Below the pieces are notes generated by a model. It was not told the origin of the DNA. It worked only from the letters and a program-made list of their open reading frames with translations, and did not search any database. Shown here in pieces: positions 37,315 to 47,647 of a stretch of 64,000 bases of DNA. Origin of the DNA: Adineta ricciae (lineage: Eukaryota; Rotifera; Eurotatoria; Adinetida; Adinetidae); NCBI GenBank assembly GCA_905250025.1, contig CAJNOJ010000287.1:62001-126000 (forward strand), read 5' to 3'. The stretch's first letter is position 1, and each line of letters opens with the position of its first letter. The translations under genes were made by a program, and so were the position numbers.

Positions 37315-38743
37315 AAAAACTCTAGTTGGGTAAAATGGCTTTTAGTCGAAGTTCCGCGATTCGTTCCACCTGACCACATGCTGTCACGAATTCACTTTCA
37401 CGATCGTTCTGTAATCGACGTCGAAATGCTTCGATGATACTTTCTTTCGTGTTGTCTTTCACCGCAATGATGAATGGAAAACCAAACTTCGTCGTATACT
37501 GTCGATTGAGATCAGTGAACAGCACTCGCTCTTCATCGGTCAGCAGATCGAGACCAGCTGATGCTTGTTCATTCGTCGATTCACTGGTCAATCGTTTCGC
37601 CATGGCTAGTTTACCTGCTAGATCAGGATGTGCGAGCAGTACTTGCAGTCGTTCTTCATCAGACGCAGCTCGAAACTGAGTTCGAAGTGCAAAGTGAAGA
37701 CCTACAGCTGTGTCATTTGCAGGAGCGAGTTCACCATCGAGTGCTCGTTCAGCTATCCAGGCTGAGTGTTCGAAGATCGATCCGAACCGTTCGATGAACG
37801 TCTGTCGATCTAACTGTGATGGAACAAGGTCTCGCTTGACGAACGCATGTGTATTCTTCCAATGCTCGGCAATCTGCAGCCGAGTTGGAATCCACACCTT
37901 TTCGTGACTTTGGATATAGTCGATGAATCGGACGAGCGATGCGATTCTGCCTGGTCGACCGATCAGTCGACAGTGCAGTCCGACGGTCATCATTTTCGGC
38001 ATGCCACTTTTGCCTTCTTCGTAGAGAGTGTCGAAAGCATCTTTGAGATAAGTGAAGAACTGATCACCACAGTTGAAGCCTTGTGGCGTTGCGAATCGCA
38101 TGTCGTTGGCATCCAGTGTGTAGGGAATGATGAGCTGTGGTTTATTATTGTGTTCACGCCAATAAGGAAGATCATCGTCGTAGGTGTCGGAAATGTATTC
38201 CATTCCACCTTGTTCACTGACGAGGTCGACAGTGTTGACAGAACATCGACCAGTGTACCATCCTCGTGGTGGTTCACCGGTTGCAAGAGTATGAAGACGA
38301 ATGGCTTCTTGTATCTGTTGTCGTTCGACGTCTTGTGACATATCTTTGTGTTCGACCCACTTGTATCCGTGTGATGCGATCTCCCATCCAGCTTGTTTCA
38401 TTGCATTGACTTGTGCAGGTGATCGCATGAGAGCAGTGGCAACAGCATAGACGGTGACAGGGACGTTCTTGTCAGTGAAGAGTCGATGAAGTCGCCAGAA
38501 TCCAGCTCGAGCACCATATTCATAGATAGACTCCATGTTCCAGTGTCGTTGGCCAGGCCATTGTGCAGCACCGACGATCTCGGAGAGGAAGGCTTCAGAA
38601 GCAGCATCTCCGTGGAGAATGTTATTTTCGCCACCTTCTTCGTAGTTGAGAACGAACTGCACGGCAATGTGGGCATCGTTAGGCCAATGTGGATGTGGAG
38701 GATGTTGTCCATATCCGTGCATGTTTCGTGGATAGTAAGGCAT
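37315..38743. repeat. Near-identical gene-sized repeat, copy 1
   Basis: 1429 bp identical to 41126-42554 (constant offset 3811, no indels) except for two substitutions that I could find, near 38609 and 38670. The match runs from a few bases past the stop codon to the start codon. Flanks on both sides are unrelated. Confidence 0.93.
37322..38743 (-). CDS. Bifunctional PuuE-type allantoinase / OHCU decarboxylase (UraD), copy 1
   Basis: An intronless gene of 473 residues starting MPYYPRNMHGYG. Residues ~1-300 match the PuuE family, the metal-independent, polysaccharide-deacetylase-fold allantoinase of bacteria (FVLNYEEGGENN, EYGARAGFWRLHRLF, GWEIASHGYKW, GWYTGRCSVNT, GLHCRLIGRPGR). Residues ~305-473 match UraD, the OHCU decarboxylase (FEHSAWIAERA with the likely catalytic His, AHPDLAGKLA, LTSESTNEQASAGLD, LNRQYTTKFGFPFIIAVK). 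The fusion would take OHCU to S-allantoin and then to allantoate, two consecutive steps of urate breakdown. Base composition is visibly more GC-rich than the surroundings. A six-residue upstream extension (MCNSST) is possible here but absent in copy 2, so the shared ATG is preferred. Horizontal origin is an inference. Confidence 0.9.
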   Translation of the reverse strand: MPYYPRNMHGYGQHPPHPHWPNDAHIAVQFVLNYEEGGENNILHGDAASEAFLSEIVGAAQWPGQRHWNMESIYEYGARAGFWRLHRLFTDKNVPVTVYAVATALMRSPAQVNAMKQAGWEIASHGYKWVEHKDMSQDVERQQIQEAIRLHTLATGEPPRGWYTGRCSVNTVDLVSEQGGMEYISDTYDDDLPYWREHNNKPQLIIPYTLDANDMRFATPQGFNCGDQFFTYLKDAFDTLYEEGKSGMPKMMTVGLHCRLIGRPGRIASLVRFIDYIQSHEKVWIPTRLQIAEHWKNTHAFVKRDLVPSQLDRQTFIERFGSIFEHSAWIAERALDGELAPANDTAVGLHFALRTQFRAASDEERLQVLLAHPDLAGKLAMAKRLTSESTNEQASAGLDLLTDEERVLFTDLNRQYTTKFGFPFIIAVKDNTKESIIEAFRRRLQNDRESEFVTACGQVERIAELRLKAILPN

Positions 38744-40039
38744 TGTTGAACTATTACACAAAGCTCAGTGAGATGGCGTATTCGTTTATTGACTTCGATA
38801 GATGACTACAGAGGTGTGAGAAAAGAAAAGAAAAGAAAAAAAAAGAAAAAGAGAGAATGTTCTTTTTTCAATTTTACAGTTATCTTGGTTTTTGTGATTA
38901 TTTGTCTTGCTTATCTGTGACTCTGTTTAGCGTGTTGCAGTTAGACACTTCAGTAGTTTTGGGCTGGATTATAAACACACCCTTGTTCTGCTTCTCTCTG
39001 TTGTATTATTTTCGTTTGTTCCTCTATGTCGTACTTATATGCCTATGTTTTATTTCGATTTTACATGTATAACGAAACAGAAGTGAAGTACAGTAGATGA
39101 AACCCATACATTTCTGACGTCATGTGCAAATGAAATATGGGCTGATTGTTGATAAGGCGAAAGCGTAGATTGTTTCGTATACTTTGTTTCAATTAGTGTA
39201 TGCTTTGGTATATGTTTATACGTTTTGTTACATTCAGTTTTTACAAGGCATTATTGGAACTTCAGTTCAATTGAGTGAAAGTTAGCTTGATTAAACAGAT
39301 CGATAGTTTCTTACTGATGGAGTTCTTATAAAACTTAGAGTAGTAACTGATCTACTTTAAAAATGAGACTGAATCGGATAGAGCAATGATTTCATGTACT
39401 ATAGCATGATGCTATTTATAAAAGAACTTCACTATTAGGTTCGCATGTTAATCGAAACTGATTCTTCTAGAAACGAAACAAAATTTTAAAACAAATAGAT
39501 AGGTTTGCAAATCAGAGTATAAAGTCCGGTACTTTCAAAATTGAGAACGGCAGCTTTCAGTCTTGCAATCAAGCTTATTTCCGAGATATAGATAGAAGAT
39601 ATTCTGAATTTGGTGATCGAACAACTCACATATATAATCGAGAAAATCTATTCATTCATGGTTGAGTATTTTTGATGAATTAAGTTGAAACAGCACGATC
39701 AAATGCAGATCTTTGTGATCAATAGGGATACAACAAAGTTGCATTTATTCTGATGTCATTGCTTTTGTTTTAAACTTTCTGTTATGTTATACAGTGATAT
39801 TGCACTATCGTCACGACTGTTGTCTCTATACTTCGACAACGACGACGTATACGTTTGTCTTGCCACGGAACACTCTAATTTCAAATTGATTCACTTATCA
39901 AATTTTAGTTTCCATCCGAAAAAATAAAATAATGAATTTTATTGTACGCTGAATGAAAGATGAACCCCATACAGACATTCTCATGAAATCATACCGCAAA
40001 ATTGAAAAAAAAAGAATTTTCGCTCATTCTTGATTGAAT
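38744..40039. other. Intergenic between PuuE-UraD copy 1 and the Ly6-like gene
   Basis: 1.3 kb, AT-rich, with a purine-rich A/G tract near 38820-38855 just upstream of the PuuE-UraD copy 1 start. No gene is supported; short frames on the plus strand have no recognisable content. Confidence 0.55.
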
Positions 40040-40617
40040 TTAACATGAATAATAGATGAATGATATTGTAAGAAACAGAATAAGCATGATTGAATCGTAT
40101 CGAAGAGATCGCACATTGTTGCAAAGATCTGAATTACAACAACACGTAGCGGCATCAACTCCAATGGAGCTTGTATCAATACAACTGTTTTCCCCTTGTT
40201 TACAGACATCTACCGCTATAACGCTACGAACAACGGTGCCCGAGATTTTACTTTTCTACAATAAGACGCAAGTAATAATGTATTTTGTTTTAAATATAAT
40301 TTATTTTCTTCACTTAACAAAATACGTACCCAACAACGTTCGTTTTCTGTGGCATTTACGATTGTAATTCCCTTCGAGTTGAATGGATCGTTACAATTAT
40401 CACTCAATTGACATGAATAACATTGGTATCCATTAATCACCACAATACCTATTTCAATAAAAATTAGAGAATAAGCGAATAATTTGCACCAATTTAGTTA
40501 TAATCAAACTCAATGTTTTTCTTCTTTAAATATCTAATTTAACTGATGGGTTCATCTACATTTTCATCGATACTCACTCGACATAAGTGATATGAGAACG
40601 AACAGATGATTTTTCAT
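40040..40617 (-). CDS. Secreted or GPI-anchored Ly6/quiver-like three-finger protein
   Basis: Three exons: 40617-40578, 40448-40330 and 40255-40040, joined by GT-AG introns of 129 and 74 bp, giving 124 residues. Exon 1 and the start of exon 2 encode a signal peptide (MKNHLFVLISLM...VVING). The mature part has ten cysteines in Ly6/uPAR order: YQCYSCQ, DNCNDPF, ERCW, DVCKQ, NSCID and the closing TCCCNSDLCNN. The C-terminus is a hydrophobic stretch (IMLILFLTISFIYYS) fitting a GPI-attachment signal. CYSC...C-x-DPF and CCC...DLCN resemble the quiver/sleepless group, which modulates channels or receptors at the membrane. The whole gene lies between the two PuuE-UraD copies. Splice joins are inferred. 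Confidence 0.75.
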
Positions 40618-41125
40618 GGTCGAATTCGGTAACTGATAGACTTCGTCAAATGAATTTGTTCGAACGAAAATTGTGCCTTATATATATTTAGAAGAAATGA
40701 CACGATAGATTTTATGGATGTAGCAATAAAATCCACAAGTAGGAACATAAGATTCTCAAGTTTTAAAATCGTAGTTTCTATGACTCTGAGCGAATAAGGG
40801 TTTTATAAAGTATGGTGTACGAAACACTCAATCAAACATTTAATCTTGACGTCACGACATTGTTCTATTAATTTCTACTCATCAATGTGCATTGTTTCTC
40901 CACATTTATAATTCAGTCAAAACTTCCATCTAGTACAATAAAATCCTTATTGTTCTCTTAAATCTGCTCAATGAAAGACACATCCATCTTTCTACCGTTT
41001 TTCATCTATATTACTGTTCCGTCCACAAAAGTTGCTATCACAATTGTAAAAATGAAATCTCTCGTGCTTTATTTCTTTTCAAAACATACTCGTAAACAAC
41101 CTATTGTTATCAAGTAACAAATCTT
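40618..41125. other. Intergenic between Ly6-like gene and PuuE-UraD copy 2
   Basis: 508 bp, AT-rich, presumably the Ly6-like promoter and the 3' flank of PuuE-UraD copy 2. Not similar to 36775-37314. Confidence 0.55.
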
Positions 41126-42554
41126 AAAAACTCTAGTTGGGTAAAATGGCTTTTAGTCGAAGTTCCGCGATTCGTTCCACCTGACCACATGCTGTCACGA
41201 ATTCACTTTCACGATCGTTCTGTAATCGACGTCGAAATGCTTCGATGATACTTTCTTTCGTGTTGTCTTTCACCGCAATGATGAATGGAAAACCAAACTT
41301 CGTCGTATACTGTCGATTGAGATCAGTGAACAGCACTCGCTCTTCATCGGTCAGCAGATCGAGACCAGCTGATGCTTGTTCATTCGTCGATTCACTGGTC
41401 AATCGTTTCGCCATGGCTAGTTTACCTGCTAGATCAGGATGTGCGAGCAGTACTTGCAGTCGTTCTTCATCAGACGCAGCTCGAAACTGAGTTCGAAGTG
41501 CAAAGTGAAGACCTACAGCTGTGTCATTTGCAGGAGCGAGTTCACCATCGAGTGCTCGTTCAGCTATCCAGGCTGAGTGTTCGAAGATCGATCCGAACCG
41601 TTCGATGAACGTCTGTCGATCTAACTGTGATGGAACAAGGTCTCGCTTGACGAACGCATGTGTATTCTTCCAATGCTCGGCAATCTGCAGCCGAGTTGGA
41701 ATCCACACCTTTTCGTGACTTTGGATATAGTCGATGAATCGGACGAGCGATGCGATTCTGCCTGGTCGACCGATCAGTCGACAGTGCAGTCCGACGGTCA
41801 TCATTTTCGGCATGCCACTTTTGCCTTCTTCGTAGAGAGTGTCGAAAGCATCTTTGAGATAAGTGAAGAACTGATCACCACAGTTGAAGCCTTGTGGCGT
41901 TGCGAATCGCATGTCGTTGGCATCCAGTGTGTAGGGAATGATGAGCTGTGGTTTATTATTGTGTTCACGCCAATAAGGAAGATCATCGTCGTAGGTGTCG
42001 GAAATGTATTCCATTCCACCTTGTTCACTGACGAGGTCGACAGTGTTGACAGAACATCGACCAGTGTACCATCCTCGTGGTGGTTCACCGGTTGCAAGAG
42101 TATGAAGACGAATGGCTTCTTGTATCTGTTGTCGTTCGACGTCTTGTGACATATCTTTGTGTTCGACCCACTTGTATCCGTGTGATGCGATCTCCCATCC
42201 AGCTTGTTTCATTGCATTGACTTGTGCAGGTGATCGCATGAGAGCAGTGGCAACAGCATAGACGGTGACAGGGACGTTCTTGTCAGTGAAGAGTCGATGA
42301 AGTCGCCAGAATCCAGCTCGAGCACCATATTCATAGATAGACTCCATGTTCCAGTGTCGTTGGCCAGGCCATTGTGCAGCACCGACGATCTCGGAGAGGA
42401 AGGCTTCAGAAGCGGCATCTCCGTGGAGAATGTTATTTTCGCCACCTTCTTCGTAGTTGAGAACGAACTGCACGGCAATGTGAGCATCGTTAGGCCAATG
42501 TGGATGTGGAGGATGTTGTCCATATCCGTGCATGTTTCGTGGATAGTAAGGCAT
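41126..42554. repeat. Near-identical gene-sized repeat, copy 2
   Basis: Partner of 37315-38743, same orientation. The left edge is a shared AAAAAC next to the stop codon; the right edge is the start codon itself. Confidence 0.93.
41133..42554 (-). CDS. Bifunctional PuuE-type allantoinase / OHCU decarboxylase (UraD), copy 2
   Basis: Encodes the same 473-residue protein as 37322-38743: both nucleotide differences are synonymous (a GCC/GCT change in the DAH segment and one alanine codon in DAASEAF). The upstream DNA is unrelated to that of copy 1, so the two genes probably have different promoters. Both PuuE and UraD domains are intact. No intron is visible within the coding region. Confidence 0.9.
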   Translation of the reverse strand: MPYYPRNMHGYGQHPPHPHWPNDAHIAVQFVLNYEEGGENNILHGDAASEAFLSEIVGAAQWPGQRHWNMESIYEYGARAGFWRLHRLFTDKNVPVTVYAVATALMRSPAQVNAMKQAGWEIASHGYKWVEHKDMSQDVERQQIQEAIRLHTLATGEPPRGWYTGRCSVNTVDLVSEQGGMEYISDTYDDDLPYWREHNNKPQLIIPYTLDANDMRFATPQGFNCGDQFFTYLKDAFDTLYEEGKSGMPKMMTVGLHCRLIGRPGRIASLVRFIDYIQSHEKVWIPTRLQIAEHWKNTHAFVKRDLVPSQLDRQTFIERFGSIFEHSAWIAERALDGELAPANDTAVGLHFALRTQFRAASDEERLQVLLAHPDLAGKLAMAKRLTSESTNEQASAGLDLLTDEERVLFTDLNRQYTTKFGFPFIIAVKDNTKESIIEAFRRRLQNDRESEFVTACGQVERIAELRLKAILPN

Positions 42555-43411
42555 GGTGTGAGTACAAAATGGTCACCGATGAACGAATTTTGCTAAAATA
42601 GACGAAAAGAAGTTTTTAGATAGAGCGAATAGAGGACTATAGAAACGATTTAAAATAAATCAAGAGGTGGACACACATCACTTATATATGACAGAAAAGA
42701 AAGCGTTACTTCGTTACAATCTATCATGTATCTTCTAACGGTAGTTGTTTGTTGTTTTTCGTTTCTTTTCTTTCACGTTGCTTTTCGATCGTTTATACGA
42801 ATAACGCCTTAGATGACCTAATGAAAGAATTAAATCACATCGTATTTGATTATGACGAACATGAATTGAAATGGTAATGCGAGTATTCATAAAGACAGTT
42901 GAAACTGACTGTCAATGTATCCACGCTTTTAGTGTTTTGTTACCATGTTGCTCGCTATTATAATAGACTTTTTTGTGAACTGAATTCAAAGACCGTCTCG
43001 TCTTTTATTCAAAACTACGTGTCCAGTAATATTCACATAATTAAGATGAAAGAAAAATTCCAACTACAGTGATCTACCATCGTTGATTCCGAAACTGATC
43101 ACAAAGACACACCGTCTTTGCTTATTTTCAAATGAAATTTCTCAAAAATTCCCACTGTATATCCATTCACTATGCAATATTGTGTGACAACGTGCGTGAG
43201 AGCGACAAAAAGTGACGACTGTGTTTGCTTTCTGACTCATATTGTCATATATGATTCGAAACTATTTGTCAATTATTCCCCGAAGGCATTTGTTATCTGC
43301 CAACCTAGGCTGGGTTTTTAGTGTTTCTTTTAACATTACTCATGATCTGAATTAGGTATAAATACATTGTCCACCCCATCTTCAACATTGAAATACGTGA
43401 AACAATCCGAA
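42555..43411. other. Divergent intergenic region
   Basis: 857 bp between the divergent PuuE-UraD copy 2 and cupin-like genes. A TTAG acceptor-like site at 43351-43354 may end a 5' UTR intron of the cupin-like gene. Otherwise nothing recognisable. Confidence 0.5.
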
Positions 43412-44101
43412 ATGAATGTAAAACAAGGTGAGTTAATGATTGGTCATTTGGAAGTTAATCGTTTCCTTGATCGTTTAGATTTCATGAATATGAACCAAGA
43501 ATGTTTGAAACGAATGTCGAAAGTTTTGGCTAATTGGCCAGATGCTGATGTTCGAACAGTACCCAATGTGATGTATCAAGTGCGATGTGGTAACGATGAA
43601 AACGATCCCGCCATCGAATATCAGATCAATTGGTTTATGAACTGTGTAGAAACATTCATACATAATCATCGCCATTCCTTCGACTCGTTATGTTTGGAAG
43701 GTGAATATACTGAAAACATTTGGGAAGTAGTGCAGGATGATTCGATCATTTATGAATTTCTTCGGCGATCTGATAATACTTTTGATGAACCGAAGAAGAT
43801 ATCCGGTCGTCTTTGTCACGTAAGATCGAGACATCATTTCCCAAACAATATTCTGCACGTCGATACGGGATTATTTCATTCCATTAACGCTAAAGAAGGA
43901 GATAACACTGACGATAAACGAGTGCTGACCTTCCTCACAAAACGAAAATGCTCGTTCCTGCAAAAAATGTGCGTGCTGAGTTCGTCACCAACCATTGATT
44001 CATTAGATGATGACATGCGAATGGCGACGGAGATGGAGCGCAAGGAAGTGTATGATAAGCTCAGAGAAACAATTATGACACGATATCACTATTCGCAGTA
44101 A
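43412..44101 (+). CDS. Cupin-like fold protein, specific function unknown
   Basis: About 229 residues from the ATG at 43412 (MNVKQGELMIGHLEVN). The frame stays open upstream to about 43355, where an AG acceptor could join an unseen first exon, so the start is uncertain. The middle resembles the two cupin motifs: HNHRHSFDSLCLEGEY (an HxH followed by a glycine-containing strand) and NNILHVDTGLFHSINA (a G-x-x-H-x-x-x-N-like strand). Cupins often bind iron in dioxygenases. I cannot name a substrate, and the fold call rests on motif spacing only. The C-terminal ~45 residues are charged and probably helical. Confidence 0.55.
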   Translation: MNVKQGELMIGHLEVNRFLDRLDFMNMNQECLKRMSKVLANWPDADVRTVPNVMYQVRCGNDENDPAIEYQINWFMNCVETFIHNHRHSFDSLCLEGEYTENIWEVVQDDSIIYEFLRRSDNTFDEPKKISGRLCHVRSRHHFPNNILHVDTGLFHSINAKEGDNTDDKRVLTFLTKRKCSFLQKMCVLSSSPTIDSLDDDMRMATEMERKEVYDKLRETIMTRYHYSQ

Positions 44102-44745
44102 TCTTTTGTCAATGATAGAAAACAAAATAGTATCTAATACTGTTCGCTGATCATCTTTGATCTAATTTTACTTTTTAAAATATTTTACTTGTCTGTATAC
44201 AATACATTTTACTAAATAAAGAAAATACAAATTATTCATATCTATCCTTTTTTTTCTTCATGTACGTACGAAATCTACAAACTACATTCGCTTTTGTGAA
44301 CTACTTTTGTTGACCGTCATGTATTGAATCATGGAATACATGTACAATGTCGTATTCACAGATTTACAACACTACTAGAATCATTTCTGCAGATAAAATG
44401 CATATTTTTCTTCTATCCACTGTAATCCCTAAGTTATCAGTAACAAAGACTATGGATGGTCGACATGTATAACCTATCATAACTCATAATACAATTTCTC
44501 AACGTGTCATCCAGACAAAGAGATCAGTCTATTGAATGTAAATCAATATAGTACTGTTCATCTTTCGTGGAAGACAATAAAAGGCAGGTTCAAAGGCCAA
44601 TAAAATGATATGTACTGCTCTTTGATATAACAACAAAGAACAGAAAGTGAAATTGGATGTTTATTATTGTTTGTATCTGAGAAAAATAGATCACATTTCT
44701 TGTTGCATGGTTCCTAGTTGAAGAGAATCGATTTTGGTATCTAAA
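44102..44745. other. Convergent intergenic region
   Basis: 644 bp, AT-rich, no gene. It includes the AATAAA at 44215-44220. Confidence 0.6.
44215..44220 (+). terminator. Candidate polyadenylation signal, cupin-like gene
   Basis: AATAAA 114 bp after the stop codon, in T/A-rich DNA. Confidence 0.45.
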
Positions 44746-45879
44746 TCATTTGTGCAATTCGTTGGCCAATTGATCTGAATCTCTTGGTTTTCTTTCTTCT
44801 GTTTGTTTAAAAATCGTCTCAATTTGTTTTTCCGTAGTTTGAAGAAATAATTTCATTGCCATATGTAAATCTTTTACGTCACTACCGATAAATTCATTCC
44901 AACTCTCACTTAAACCTATATTTTGTTCATCATTTAATTTATTCTTGACAATCTCAAATTGCTTCATCAATAATCCTTTTGCATCTAGTTCCATTTCTTG
45001 AACATTATGTGGTAAATTGTCATGTGTTAACCATTGTGTTAATAGATACATATCGAATATTCGATATTCAAACGGTAGAATATCTTTTCGATCGTGTGAA
45101 AGTACATCAAAACGCCATTTTCTATTTGAATACAAGAAACCTATCCCAAAAAACTTCTCGTCAAGTGAACGATTGAAATACCATTTGAATAAAGCATCAT
45201 ACACTCCTCGTGAAGATACATGATGAAGGTTCTGCATTTGTTTGATGACAATATCACCTCGTTGACAATGATGTCCATTCAGGATGAACTTTGATTGATT
45301 ATCGTAGGAAAATACAAGTAATCCAACGTAAGAATCGATGTTCGTATTGAATCCATCGGAGCCTGTACATATATGAAAATGCGTTAGACGAGAACGTCGA
45401 CGATTGATTAGAAATTCTTGTGCATTCTCAGTCGAATCATCACTATTATCTTGAAATTTCATTTCTGCTCGTTGTAATTGACATGTACGTAGGAAGATGA
45501 CTAACGGTAATGATTCCATGTCTTCTATGGTTTTCAGTTGTAGCCAAAGTCCACAGATGGCGTGTGTATAGGCTTTGTACGTCGGTGTTTTTTTGTCTAG
45601 TAATGATCTCATATCATCGATATTTGCATTGAGAGTAATCGAAACATGTTTGATAAACAAATCTAACGTTTGTTCTTTATGTTTGATCTCATTTTGTAAT
45701 TTTTCGAACTGAGAATTTCGTTGATCATCACTCAGTATCTCAGATAATCTTTCTAAATGAATACCAGTTGATTTCTGTCAAAGAAAGACGAAAGATAAAA
45801 TGAAAAACTTCATTAAAACAAAATCGTTATTTACATGTTCTGCTACTTTTGATTTCGACTTCAACGTTCGAAAATTCAT
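44746..45879 (-). CDS. Unrecognised two-exon protein
   Basis: Exon 1 starts at 45879 (MNFRTLKSKSKVAEH). A short GT-AG intron of about 60 bp follows, then a long exon from about 45776 to 44746 beginning KSTGIHLERLSEILSDDQRN. The protein has about 358 residues. The N-terminal ~60 residues look like a helical, coiled-coil-prone segment (SQFEKLQNEIKHKEQTLDLF). The central part has ILNGHHCQRGDIVIKQM and KFFGIGFLYSNRKWRFDVL. The C-terminus is again helical (MAMKLFLQTTEKQIETIF). No family is recognised. It is convergent with the cupin-like gene. Confidence 0.65.
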
Positions 45880-46888
45880 CACCGCAAAATCACAACTTAC
45901 GAATGTATGTATCACATCATCACACACAGTTTCTTATCAAATTTCAAGATAATATTTGCATAAAATGACTCATCATTCAAAAGAAAATCTTCGCCTACAC
46001 GTTTCTTCTTTCACAATAAGAAAGAGTCTCATTTGTTTAAGCTATAATCATTTCCTTCTAATTGATCAGTGTATTGTTTTCATGCCGAGGAAAATGCCAC
46101 GAACTGTTGAATAGCTCTTGAAAATTGCTCACTATTGTAATTACTAGTGAAGTATAGTTGCCATGGGTGTTTGTTAGATTGAGTTAGAAAATTTCTCTCT
46201 TTTTTTGGCGACTATTAAACGTTCAATTTTGTTTTGAATAGACTTCTAAGAGCGAATCATTTTGTTATTTTTTACTAAGAGCCATAGAAAGTCTTTTTCG
46301 ATGTGAATAGCGGTGAGTGTAGAAGAAGAAGAGGAAAAAAACGCGCTCGTTTAAAATCAAGTGTGTTTTGTTCAATATACGAGACAAACGAACGTGTTCA
46401 ATCTGATGAAAGAAAGAATTTATTTCATGTCAGTAGCCAGCGGACATTGGACAGAAAAAAGCACAATGAAAAGAGCTTTTTAGTCATATTTGAACAACAG
46501 ACACGTACAAAGAAAGAGAAAATGATTGACAAAAAATGAGCTGGATACTCCACACTGTTTATTGAATGGATTAAATGTGGACATAAGAGTAGTTAGGTGT
46601 TGATATACACTCTTTATCGAGCAGTCGTTTTTTCTTTCCCGTTCTTTACTTATTTGCAAAAATAACCTTCAAACTTGTTTCTTTTGCTTCTGTTCAAAAG
46701 GCTTCAATCGTTTATTTTCGTCCAAGCGACCGAAAGCACAATAACATCCCATTGAACGAACTGAAGAGAGAAATACAAAAAAAAAATGAACTTTACTCTT
46801 TCTTTTTCCAAGGCATACATTAATCACGCATAAAAAGACGTTTCGAGATTGCTTTTTATTTCTAACCGATTGTTCATTCGCACACACC
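45880..46888. other. Intergenic, low-complexity
   Basis: About 1 kb, A-rich, with runs of AAGAAAG type. Short frames (for example near 46303-46539) are Lys/Arg-rich by composition and are not supported as genes. A possible last exon of the small secreted protein lies near 46760. Confidence 0.45.
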
Positions 46889-47212
46889 TTACAACGAGTA
46901 GTTAAACATTGAACAAAACTTTAAATTGACATTATCGATGACAATACGTAAACAATAGCAATCGATGTATTCGAGATTTTCGATCAGTTCATGCGGTACA
47001 CAAAGATCAAGGTTCATTGAGTTGACATTACTACTCACAAGCAAACAATCAACGTCAGTTTCGCTTTCGTCTAATAACTGTTTCATGCACAATTTTTTGC
47101 TTGTGCATCGACGTTCAACTGCTCTATCTTCATTAGAGAAGAACACAAAGAGAAAGGCATCTTCTTTTGGTGTATTTGAACATGAGAAGACGAGAAGGAA
47201 AAAAATCATCAT
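46889..47212 (-). CDS. Possible small secreted cysteine-containing protein (doubtful)
   Basis: A 107-residue frame with a hydrophobic start (MMIFFLLVFSCSN) that could be a signal peptide. Eight or so cysteines follow, with segments of ordinary composition (LLDESETDVDCLLVSS, LDLCVPHELIENLEYIDCYC). A GTAAGG donor overlaps its stop codon, so it could instead splice to a short exon ending near 46730. No homologue is recognised and there is no second copy for comparison. It may be a chance frame in low-complexity DNA. Confidence 0.3.
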   Translation of the reverse strand: MMIFFLLVFSCSNTPKEDAFLFVFFSNEDRAVERRCTSKKLCMKQLLDESETDVDCLLVSSNVNSMNLDLCVPHELIENLEYIDCYCLRIVIDNVNLKFCSMFNYSL

Positions 47213-47608
47213 AATTCGGGTCGTTCTCTTTCGGTAGACATTCTGCTATATTTATTTTGTATACACACTGGACTCATGACTCACATCGGTGAAGAATATG
47301 CATAGCAAAAAAAAACTCCATAGTACAGTCGAAAAAGAAGAAAGAAGAGAAAAAATGGCGTCGTCATCGTTCATCGTCGACCGATGGTCAAGTCGTCCCG
47401 GCGAGAAATACAATTAGACAAATGTATGCATGCCCAGATGTATATGTACAAAAAAAAATCTAAGCGAGTCCTATGTGAGAGCATATATTCTTTCATTTAT
47501 GAAGAAGGAAAAGAAAAGGAAAAGATGTTGTTCTTCTTTTCTGCTTTGCGCGCCGTCGCGTCCACCTCGAAAAAGCCATTTCTGAACCTGCCATAACTAT
47601 ACAAAAAG

Positions 47609-47647
<39 letters not shown>

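Noticed and set aside
37847..38338. 163-codon plus-strand frame, also at 41658-42149
   Set aside because: Antisense to PuuE-UraD. It is preserved only because the two genes are near-identical, and its content has no domain logic.
38744..38761. Six-residue N-terminal extension of PuuE-UraD copy 1
   Set aside because: It lies outside the repeat and is absent in copy 2; the shared ATG is the simpler start.
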